Made by a program: the position numbers and the translations under genes | Part shown: one piece after another, positions 44,695-54,176 of the stretch | Layout: each line of letters opens with the position of its first letter | Numbering within the stretch: the first letter of the stretch is position 1 | The notes under the pieces: generated by a model | Told to the model about the DNA's origin: nothing | What the model saw: only the letters and a program-made list of their open reading frames with translations | The model's database searches: none | NCBI GenBank assembly: GCA_009746045.1 | Contig: RPFO01000188.1 | Location: forward strand, 586,516-650,515 | Length of the DNA stretch: 64,000 nt | Source of the DNA: Mesostigma viride | Lineage: Eukaryota; Streptophyta; Mesostigmatophyceae; Mesostigmatales; Mesostigmataceae | Direction of reading: 5' to 3'

Positions 44695-47600
44695 TTAATT
44701 TACGTGACTACTGACTAGTGCCGGTTTTTTGCAAGATGAGCGGACGAGACTGAGATCCAGAAAGAGGCCATTATGTTACAGTGCACTAGATTTTATTAAA
44801 CCCTAAATTCCATTTTTATTCAACCCTAAATCCATCGTCACGCCCTGCCTGCAGTCGGCCTTGGAGTTGGCCCTCGTGCATCACCAGCGCGCGGGGCTCG
44901 CCACTGTTCCGCGGCCCCAACAAAGTGAGTCCTGGATTAATTTACGTCTTTGAGCGATCATCTGACACTTGTTGTTACAGGATAATATATCAAGTAACGT
45001 GCATGGTAACTTCCACGGTAATGGTTTCGTCGGCGGTCATCCTATTATATCACAACCGTCATATCTTATGGTAATCATCATACAGTGAATTAGTTGCTCC
45101 TTTTTATTTAGTGTTAAATTCTCGTGTGCTGCCGCCAAGGTCATGCTGGCAGTTATCAATCTTTCATTAGTACAGCGACTGTTTTGTTACAATAATTTCT
45201 GTTGTCATGGTACTTTTATCAGATCATGCCCGCAACTGCCCTACCTTGATGAATTGATAGTTTGATTCGGTTGGGCACTCTTGGGTTATGGTATCTCTTT
45301 GGTTGGGAAATACTCGTTCCTGGTAGGGGGATAGCAGTTCCTGGTTGGGAAATACTTGTTCCGGGTTGGGGGCACATCTTCCTGGTAGGGGGTCACATGT
45401 TCCTGGTTTGGGGGCACACATTTTCTTGGTTGGGAAATACTCGTTTCTAGTACTAGTTGGGGTGCACACGGTCCTGGTTGGGGGCCACGTGTTCATGGTT
45501 GGGGGATAGCAGTTCTTGGTCGGGGGCCACATGTTCCTGGTTGGGGGCCACATGTTCCTGGTAGGGGCCACATGTTCCTGGTTGGGGGGGCACACGGTCC
45601 TGGTTGGGGGGTGGCAGTTCCTGGTTGGAAGACACATGTTCCTGGTTGGGGGGCACATGTTCCTGGTTGGGGGGCACATGTTCCTGGTAGGGGGGCACAT
45701 GTTCCTGGTAGGGGGCCACATGTTCGTGGTAGGGGGCCACATGTTCCTGGTTGGGGCAAAGCAGCTCCTGGTTGGGGTCACATGTTCCTGGTAGGGGGTC
45801 ACATGTTCCTGGTTGGGGCAAAGCAGCTCCTGGTTGGGGGCACATGTTCCTGGTTGGGGGGCACATGTTCCTGGTTGGGGCAAAGCAGCTCCTGGTTGGG
45901 GCCACATGTTCCTGGTAGGGGGCACATGTTCCTGGTAGGGGGTCACATGTTCCTGGTTGGGGGCCACATGTTCCTGGTAGGGGGGGCACATGTTCCTGGT
46001 TGGGGGGTGGCAGTTCCTGGTTGGGGGGCACATGTTCCTGGTAGGGGCCACATGTTCCTGGTAGGGGGGCACACGGTCCTGGTTGGGGGATGGCAGCTCC
46101 TGGTTGGGGTCACATGTTCCTGGTTGGGGGCCACATGTTCCTGGTAGGGGGTCACATGTTCCTGGTAGGGGGCACATCTTCCTGGTAGGGGCCACATGTT
46201 CCTGGTTGGGGGATGGCAGTTTGTGGTTGGGGGCCACATGTTCCTGGTTGGGGGGTGGCAGTTCCTGGTTGGGGGGCACATGTTCCTGGTAGGGGCCACA
46301 TGTTCCTGGTAGGGGGGGCACACGGTCCTGGTTGGGGGATGGCAGCTCCTGGTAGGGGGCCACATGTTCCTGGTTGGGGGCACATGTTCCTGGTAGGGGG
46401 TCACATGTTCCTGGTTGGGGCAAAGCAGCTCCTGGTTGGGGTCACATGTTCCTGGTTGGGGGCCACATGTTCCTGGTAGGGGGGGCACACGGTCCTGGTT
46501 GGGGGGTGGCAGTTCCTGGTTGGGGGCACATGTTCCTGGTTGGGGGTCACATGTTCCTGGTAGGGGGCCACATGTTCCTGGTAGGGGCCACATGTTCCTG
46601 GTTGGGGGGGCACACGGTCCTGGTTGGGGGGTGGCAGTTCCTGGTTGGGGGGCACATGTTCCTGGTAGGGGGCACATCTTCCTGGTAGGGGGCACATCTT
46701 CCTGGTTGGGGGGGCACACGATCCTGGTTGGGGGATGGCAGCTCCTGGTTGGGGGGCACATGTTCCTGGTAGGGGCCACATATTCCTGGTAGGGGGTCAC
46801 ATGTTCCTGGTTGGGGGGCACATGCTCCTGGTTGGGGGGTGGCAGTTCCTGGTTGGGGGGCACATGTTCCTGGTTGGAGGTCACATGTTCCTGGTTGGGG
46901 GGGCACACAGTCCTGGTTGGGGGATGGCAGCTCCTGGTTGGGGGGCACATGCTCCTGGTAGGGGCCACATGTTCCTGGTAGGGGGTCACATGTTCCTGGT
47001 AGGGGGCACATGTTCCTGGTTGGAGGTCACATGTTCCTGGTTGGGGGGGCACACAGTCCTGGTTGGGGGGTGGCAGTTCCTGGTTGGGGGGCACATGTTC
47101 CTGGTAGGGGGCACATGTTCCTGGTAGGGGGCACATCTTCCTGGTAGGGGCCACATGTTCCTGGTAGGGGGGGCACACGGTCCTGGTTGGAGGTCACATG
47201 TTCCTGGTTGGGGGGGCACACGGTCCTGGTTGGGGGGTGGCAGTTCCTGGCAGGGGGCACATGTTCCTGGTAGGGGCCACATGTTCCTGGTTGGGGGGCA
47301 CATGCTCCTAGTTTGGGGGGCACACGGTCCTGGTTGGGGGGTGGCAGTTCCTGGTTGGGGGGCACATGTTCCTGGTAGGGGGGCACATGTTCCTGGTAGG
47401 GGTCACATGTTCCTGGTTGGGGGGGCACACGGTCCTGGTTGGGGGATGGCAGCTCCTTTTTGGGGGATAGCAGTTCTTGGTAGGGGGCCACATGTTCCTG
47501 TTTGGGGGCACATCTTCCTGGTAGGGGGGGCACACGGTCCTGGTTGGGGGGTGGCAGTTCCTGGTAGGGGGCACATGTTCCTGGTAGGGGCCACATGTTC

Positions 47601-49305
47601 CTGGTAGGGGCCACATGTTCCTGGTTGGGGGGCACATGCTCCTGGTTGGGGGGTGGCAGCTCCTGGTTGGGGGCCACATGTTCCTTGTAGGGGCCACATG
47701 TTCCTGGTTGGGGGTCACATGTTCCTGGTAGGGGGCCACATGTTCCTGGTAGGGGGCCACATGTTCCTGGTAGGGGGTCACATGTTCTTGGTAGGGGGCA
47801 CATCTTCCTGGTTGGGGCCACATGTTCCTGGTTGGAAATACTAGCAGTTCCTGGTTGGGAAATACAGACAAGCTCAAGGTGGCGGTCAGCCTGTCTTCAT
47901 ACCAATGAGCTAACTATTGTCCTCTTATGCTATAAACAAACACCGTGCGTCCCTGCTCTCAGCCCAAAATCGTGGTAAGATCCTCAAGCACGCCGAGCTG
48001 AACATCTACGACCTGGACCAGGCGGAGGTGGCGAAGAGGTGCTTTATCCCCGCGCTCTTTGGCCACGGACCCAAAGACAACCTCAGCGACATGCATCGCT
48101 CGGAGGACATTCGCGATGCGTATGGGGTTGGTGGCTTGGTAGCTGAGAATCACTGTGTTGCTCATTCTTTCGGTCAAGACAACTCATCGGCATCCGCCCA
48201 AGGTCAGAGGATTGAGTCTGATAAGAGGACTTGCGTGGGAAATGCCAGAAGAGGGGGAAGTTGATTACCTGCAGACTAAGGCCTTTTCAACCCTTATTAT
48301 ATCCGGTGTGGTTGAATTTGTACCAGTTGTGTACCTGTATGGTATACAGCCAACTTTTAACCCCATGGTACAAGTCTGTCCTTTTTCGGAAGAACATTCG
48401 CTATCCCCCTTCCCAGTCCCCCGCCTTCAGTGGGGTCATCACCAGTCACTAGTCACCAGCTCCCCGCACCCTTTCTCAGGGCCTACGCTTGCCAAGATGC
48501 ACAAATTGTTGGGAGGGAGGGAGGGAGGGAGGGAGGGAGGGAGGGAGGGAGGGAGGGAGGGAGGGAGGGAGGGAGGGAGGGAGGGAGGGAGGGAGGGAGG
48601 GAGGGAGGGAGGGAGGGAGGGAGGGAGGGAGGGAGGGAGGGAGGGAGGGAGGGAGGGAGGGAGGGAGGGAGGGAGGGAGGGAGGGAGGGAGGGAGGGAGG
48701 GAGGGAGGGGAGGGAGGGAGGGAGGGAGGAGGGAGGGAGGGAGGAGGAGGAGGGAGGGAGGGAGGGAGGAGGGAGGGAGGGAGGGAGGGAGGGAGGGAGG
48801 GAGGGAGGGAGGGAGGGAGGGAGGAGGGAGGGAGGGAGGGAGGGAGGAGGGAGGGAGGAGGGAGGGAGGGAGGAGGAGGGAGGGAGGGAGGGAGGGAGGA
48901 GGGAGGGAGGGAGGGAGGGAGGGAGGGAGGAGGGAGGAGGGAGGGAGGGAGGGAGGTCGAGGGAGGGAGGGAGGGGTCCAGGGAGGGAGGGAGGTCGAGG
49001 GAGGGAGGGAGGGAGGTCCAGGGAGGGAGGGAGGGAGGGAGGTCCAGGGAGGGAGTTACGTGCCGTGCGCATAACATAATCCACTACAATAATAAACAGG
49101 TACGGCGACAGGACGACGCGAATAATAAACAGGGACGGCAACCGGACTGTTTGTAATGTATTCTCCTTACTTTTTCTTTTAGCCCCTTCGTGTAGGTGTG
49201 TACATGCGTTCCCTCTTTTCCTTCTTAGTTTTGGTTGTTTGTGTTGGTAGTGGTGGTGGTGGTGGTGGTGGTGGTGGTGGTGGTGGTGGTGGTGGTGGTG
49301 GTGGT

Positions 49306-49346
<41 letters not shown>

Positions 49347-49611
49347 ATGTGTGTGTGTTTGTGTTTGTGTGTGCATGTGTGTGTGCATGTGTGTTTTCCC
49401 TATCAACCTTTCTTGTCAACCTCGGCTGTCTCCCTCCACGCAGGTCTACCTAGAGATAGCCACGTGTGCGGCTCCCGCGGCCTTCGCGTCTTTCCTCTCA
49501 GACAACTACCCTAGTCCTCCCACGGCGTTGGATCGCCATGCGTCCAGGCATAGTTGTCTCACTTCATGTATTACACTTCCTCCCCATGGAGGTATGTTCT
49601 TAATCAATTAA
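43589..49611 (+). CDS. Possible gene of unknown function, four exons
   Basis: Three exon-like stretches agree in strand, phase and splice sites: 44855-44924 (ALELALVHHQRAGLATV, acceptor CTGCAG, donor GTGAGT), 47963-48126 (KILKHAELNIYDLDQAEVAK, then CFIPALFGHGPKDNLSDMHR and SEDIRDAYG), and 49444-49611 (VYLEIATCAAPAAFASFLSD, with a stop inside a repeat-family copy). A possible first exon, ATG GCT CCC GCA CAG CAG..., starts near 43589 and ends before GTACGT near 43628, inside the piggyBac element. Joined, they give roughly 146 aa. I do not recognise the family. The middle exon is the most convincing coding sequence (biased codons, no simple repeat). The 3-kb intron consists mainly of a minisatellite. 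The outer exons could be wrong, and a gene relic is possible. Confidence 0.35.
45290..47865. repeat. ~21-bp minisatellite, ~2.6 kb
   Basis: More than 110 units of the type GGGGGCACATGTTCCTGGTT or ..GGTA, interspersed with CACACGGTCCTGGTTGGGGG and GGCAGTTCCTGGTTGGGG variants. Because the unit is about 21 bp with few stops, long ORFs run on both strands (Pro/Gln/Asn-rich on minus, Gly/Val-rich on plus). The irregular variant order shows repeated local duplication. Confidence 0.95.
48512..49056. repeat. (GGGA)n purine tract, ~545 bp
   Basis: Almost pure GGGA with GGA slips and, toward the right end, GGTCGAGGGAGG and GGTCCAGGGAGG units. All ORFs across it are artefacts. Confidence 0.97.
49066..49165 (-). 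pseudogene. Fragment of a LINE reverse transcriptase
   Basis: The minus strand reads VVLSPYLFIIVVDYVMRTAR, matching VLSPYLFIIVVEYVMIQAR in the LINE ORF2 at about 63657-63715. Just before it, PSLFIIR duplicates part of the same motif. Only about 30 residues survive, directly beside the GGGA tract. Confidence 0.75.
49247..49392. repeat. (GGT)n followed by (GT)n
   Basis: About 20 GGT triplets (49247-49308) passing into GTGTGT with CATGTGTG interruptions. Confidence 0.95.
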
Positions 49612-50125
49612 CTAATAAACAAATTAATGCATTCACCGATAGACCCAAAACTTGGCATCAACAATTCTCAGTTTTATTCTTGAAAAATCTTAAATAGAAA
49701 ACCACATGGATTACATAAGTTATAATAGATAAGTTTCTGCAGAGAGCAGTGTGTTGCAAGCCACGGATACACATGAGGGCCAAGGCTCCAAGTTCGCTTG
49801 GATTCTTATGCTCACAGGCAAACGTGCCCTCCTGTGAGTAGACTGTGCAAAGAATATTTACAAATAAAAATGTTTGTGAAGGATACAGGCTGGAAGTGGG
49901 AACCTGCCACCATTCCTCCCTGCTTCTAGCAAAAATTTTGTCGAATCCGGGCCGACATCGCCACTCAACACCGCCAGCGAGGCACTTCCGCATGTTCGCA
50001 GACACTGCCGGACGGAACGCAAGGAAAAAACGCCCCGCGATCATCGCATGACACCAGCTGCCTCCGCGGGAAACAGAGACAACTGTCGCATTGGCCAGCT
50101 GGCGCGCGCCTGCACTTGACACCCC
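49565..50125. other. Repeat end and 3' flank of CCCH gene
   Basis: 49560-49602 (TGTATTACACTTCCTCCCCA, GGAGGTATGTTC) is a short copy of the ATGTTATAATT-end family. The rest should contain the 3' UTR of the CCCH gene on the minus strand. An ORF at 49658-50122 (minus) has no recognisable motif. Confidence 0.5.
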
Positions 50126-52263
50126 TCAGGCATTGCTGCCGTCCGGCTCAAAGCACAGGTGCTGGAAGATGGGCAGTCTGCGGAATGGAGCCCCATTGGC
50201 GTCCTCCCCCTCCTCGTGCACCGCAGCGAGCCCAGCATGCATCTGCGCTTTATTCATCGCCACGTGGCGTGGCATGCCCATCGGGGCCACCCCCCCAACG
50301 GGCTGCATCGGCATGCCAGGGAATACTGGGATTGCCTGCATGCTAGGGTGCATGCCCGCAAATGGAGGGTAGCTGGCCGCCAAGACCGGGATCCGCTCCT
50401 TCTGCTGCGACTCCTGGACAGGTGGCAGCATCTCGAGCCCCCCAGGGATTGTTGGCCCGGGCGTGGGGCCACTCTCCCGAGAGGGCCCACTCCGGTTGCT
50501 GCCCCCCGCGTGCGACGACGATGTGCCACGTGGCGCCGAGTGGTGGATGAAGCGGCAGCGCGTCCCGTAGGGGCACGTCCCCATCATCTTGAACGTGCGG
50601 CAGACCTCCGTCTTGTACTTGGGGTGGCGCGCCACAGGCCGCAGCTCCTCCCCTCCGTGCGCAAACTGACACTTGGCGCCATAGCGGCAGAAACCTGGCG
50701 TCGACAGGAGGGATATGGGGGGTGACGGATGAGGGGGGAATGCACCACCGTGCGTGCCGCAAGCACCGCAAAACTGTGAGAAAAGATGGGAAGAAACGAT
50801 ACACAAAAGAAAGAAACGGAAAAAAAAACATCTGGAAATATGGAATGGATAGACCAGAGAGAGTGGGGGGGGGGGGGAGACAAAAGGCGAGGGGGACTTG
50901 TTGGGTGCTAATTTTAGAAAAGCCGTCACCCACACACTGATTCCTTGGCGGTTACTCTGTGGGCGGGTATACCAACCAGCCATCACCATTCTCGACCCAT
51001 GAACACCGCATCTTGAAACAGGGATAGCATGAGCTGGCCAGCCACCCCGAGAATGGGATCCTCATGAGATGACACCCAGGCAACCAGTTTACCACACAAT
51101 GGAGACCCAGGCAACCAGTTTACCACACAATGGGGACCCAGGCAACCAGTTTACCACACAATGGAGACCCAGGCCACCATTTACCACGCATGCCAGCAAA
51201 AAGCCAGCAAAGGGAAACAAGAACAACAACAGGAAAACAAGACTGGAAAAACAAGCTGGGCTGATGACTAGGGAATCCTACCGCCCTCTCAAAGCCAGGA
51301 CAACTCCACTGCCGGCTGCGCACCTGTTTCACTGAAAGACCGACACAGCTCCGTCTTGTACAGTTGGTTATTTCTTGTGGGGGAACTACCCGCCTGGAAG
51401 GACGTCTGGCTGGTGGGGGACCCGCTGTTTGAACTTTCCCCGCAGCTATTACTGCCATCATTAAAGTTTTGGGGAGCCTGAGGCATCTTTGGGGCCCCGA
51501 CATCCACCTGCATCTGCCCTCCCCTAGCCCGGAGCCCTGGATCGCCAGGATGAGGGGATGCAAAATCTCCATGCGGAATCGCAACCGGGACGCTGGGATC
51601 CACCACGTTAGGCGCCGAAGACAGCCCGAGAAGATACTGAAGACCCAACGGCGAAACCATCTGCAGCATGTTGGTATTTGCATAGAACTCTTCGGGAATG
51701 GGAGTGTGTTTCTGTTCCCCCCCCGGATGAAGCTGCTGTTGCTGCTGCTGCACAACGGCGAGCCGATTCAATGCAGCAGCTAATGCCTTTATGTCATAAT
51801 ACGGCATCATTCCTGGCAGACTCGGGGGAGGTGCGTGGTCGTTTGCCGGGGGGATGGCTTTCCCAGGAAACGGCCGAGAAGCAGCATACGACATTTCCAG
51901 CACGCGCCGCTGCTCTGTAGTTTTGGAAACAGAGGCCTTGTCTGCCGTAACCTCGCTATTCCGCCCAGTGCTGCAGGTTTCCGCTGCTCGTAACTCGTTC
52001 CTGGTATCAGCCGCGCCTCCCTGTGAATGGAGGGACAGCTTCCCCGTAGTTTTGCACAACCGCTCAATAAACACTATGCGTGTCACGCAACGCTTCCAAA
52101 TGCTGCGAGGTCTCCGAGAAAGGGTATACGAGGCAGGCGCAACTGAGGAGGATGTAGAACGATCTTTGCCAAGGTGGTTCTGGCCTGCACGCATGGTACA
52201 CGACGAGCGCTCAGCCAAGAACGGGCCCGACAACCTGTTCAGGGCGAGCTCTGCTCCGTTCAT
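50126..52263 (-). CDS. Tandem CCCH zinc-finger protein, TTP/TIS11-like
   Basis: Two exons, 52263-51324 and 50694-50126 (502 aa), with the donor after GAAACAG and the acceptor GACGCCAG. The split codon restores the first finger: [25 protein letters not shown]. The second is [20 protein letters not shown] then CRFIHH. Both are C-X8-C-X5-C-X3-H with the YKTE(L/V) lead-in that defines the tristetraprolin-type fingers that bind AU-rich mRNA and promote decay. The first ~300 residues are low-complexity (VVQQQQQQL, Pro/Ser-rich). The C-terminal part is Pro/Met-rich ([16 protein letters not shown]) and the protein ends FEPDGSNA. The fingers sit in the middle rather than at an end. Target mRNAs are unknown. 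Confidence 0.9.
51076..51190. repeat. 31-bp minisatellite in CCCH intron
   Basis: Four units of CAGGCAACCAGTTTACCACA plus CAATGGAGACC, within the single intron of the CCCH gene. Confidence 0.9.
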
Positions 52264-53035
52264 CGCTGCAGATCATGCGGCATGCGGCAAAAAATAAAGT
52301 GCTTACGACATGGAGGCAGCAGTGAGGTGACAATCGGGCATGCACGACCAAACTCAGCATATGTATTCACCCGTATGCATTCTACACACACATTCGGCTG
52401 GGCGGCGCGGAGCGCGGGATATCTGCCCATCTCTGTGACACCGCTGAGCCGAAGGCTTGTGGGCCGTGATACGAATCACCAGGGCTGCTGAGGCAAGCAG
52501 ACAAACGCGAAAGCAGAGCGGAACTATCACGGGCGGCCAACAGTCGTCGCCTGCGCTCACCCACAGGATTTTTGAGGTCTGAGAATCAGGAAAACAGAAA
52601 ACATTCGCAGGTACACGGAGGCGCAAAATGACGTCACAACGGACAGCGTACGGTCCCGGTTGATATTTCAAAATGTAACCGTATCTTGCCATCTCAGGCC
52701 TACTGTTGCGCAGCTAACAACAGTTACCGTAGAATGACAATGAGATCCGATGGACGGTGGTTCATGTACTGTATTTGGTGAAAGCAACGGTGGCCGGGAG
52801 GCCTTATTTATGGCGAGAGAATCCGCAAATGGTTATTACTTATTTATAAATAGGTGTACGTTTATTCCAAATATATCCAATAGTTAATCCCTGCTAAGCC
52901 AGTAATGGTTATTATTAGTCGCGTGTCTCGTAGGCTCACTAGTCAGTAGTCACTAGTCAGTAGTCACAACTACCTACTCACATCTTCTTATAGAGCAGCT
53001 AGCGATTAGCGAATACATGGTCATATGTACCTAAT
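52264..53035. promoter_or_regulatory. Upstream region of CCCH gene
   Basis: About 770 bp before the CCCH ATG, inferred promoter and 5' UTR. CACTAGTCAGTAGT is tandemly repeated at 52938-52965. No other gene is recognised. Confidence 0.4.
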
Positions 53036-53721
53036 CGGAAAAAGAAAAAACTAATACCTGGCGGGTCACCTTAACTGTTATATGGAAATAAACTAACACC
53101 CATTTTCCGGGTAAATGGGTATTTTTATTAACCAATAGGAATATCATTAGGTGAAGAGGTACCACGTATCGACCAGCTGGTTACCCTCTGAGGGTAGTGT
53201 GATAGGTGAAAGGTTTAGAAAGGAGCATTGTGTGACCAGGGGAGCCAAGTGACGCGCGTAAGGTCACCGTGAGGAATGCAGGTGAACACCCTGTTGCGTC
53301 CGGCCCAGGAGAGCATGGAAGAGCTCCAAGGGGCTGGGCTTGTCATTGTTGGGCCCGGGGTCCCACACCTTGTATTGTTCTTGCGCCAAGAGCCAAGCGC
53401 GACGCATTGCTGAGTTCCAGAGAAAGATAAACCGCCTCACCACGGCGGCTTTGGTGTATTCGTGCCGCACTTTGAAAACCGTCTCGTTCCGGATAGTCCA
53501 GATCGCGTATAGCATATTAGTTCGGAGCCATACCCAGGCTAGTTGACTGTTGGATAGCTCCTCCCCGGGGGTCCCCGCCATACCGAATATGATACAGTAC
53601 AACGCACGGATAGCGTTAGTGTGGAATGTGGTAGCGCGGTCCATGCGGACCATACGTTAAACAACCATTGCCACACCCCGCTCAACTAACACCCATTTCA
53701 CCGGAAAAAGAAAAAACTAAT
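53036..53721 (-). mobile_element. LINE remnant between 20-bp direct repeats
   Basis: CGGAAAAAGAAAAAACTAAT occurs at 53036-53055 and exactly again at 53702-53721, flanking a 646-bp insert. The insert holds a minus-strand ORF (53653-53264) with LLYAIW-like and RNETVF motifs (MLYAIWTIRNETVFKV), typical of the region after the reverse transcriptase in non-LTR elements where W-x-x-RN repeats occur. It is best read as a 5'-truncated retrotransposed fragment with its target site duplication. Confidence 0.6.
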
Positions 53722-54176
53722 CGGAGCTCCTAAATGGCTCGTACAGTATCGGCAGACGGCAGGGCCTTCCCAGTTCCCGCCGGGGCAGAATGACGCGTGA
53801 TTTACAACGCAGCCCGCCCCGCGCCGCGCCGCGCCGCACAGGCTGCACAGATGAAATTTTAAAATTAGGGCGAGCAATCAGAGCACAGAGAAACGCACGA
53901 CGTCTACAAGAGCAGGGTTTGGTTTTCGCCGCGCTGGGTTGGTTATCATGTGACGGTACTGAACTAGTCGACGTGTATGCCAAATGCTCAATTTTTACGC
54001 TTCCAATTCACGCTTCCAGCACACGGCAAACGAAGTAATATGCACGCCCGCGGAATGCGCCGGATCCTCCGCGTGCTGGCGGCTTTCACAAGACACAATT
54101 GAGTCAGGGTGCTTCACACCGCGATGGCCATCTTTAGACCCAGTATTTTGCGGGTTCCGTCATTTACGTGGTTGGG
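53722..54176. promoter_or_regulatory. Upstream region of the USP gene
   Basis: About 450 bp between the LINE remnant and the USP ATG, inferred promoter and 5' UTR. Contains GCGCCGCGCCGCGCCGC at 53820. No clear core promoter element. Confidence 0.35.

Noticed and set aside
45224-47821. Long Pro/Gln/Asn-rich ORFs (up to 411 codons) on the minus strand
   Set aside because: They follow from a ~21-bp repeat unit without stops. Overlapping frames on both strands are equally open and no non-repeat coding sequence is attached.
48430-49348. Gly/Arg/Glu and Pro/Ser/Leu ORFs over 200 codons
   Set aside because: Pure (GGGA)n tract read in several frames.
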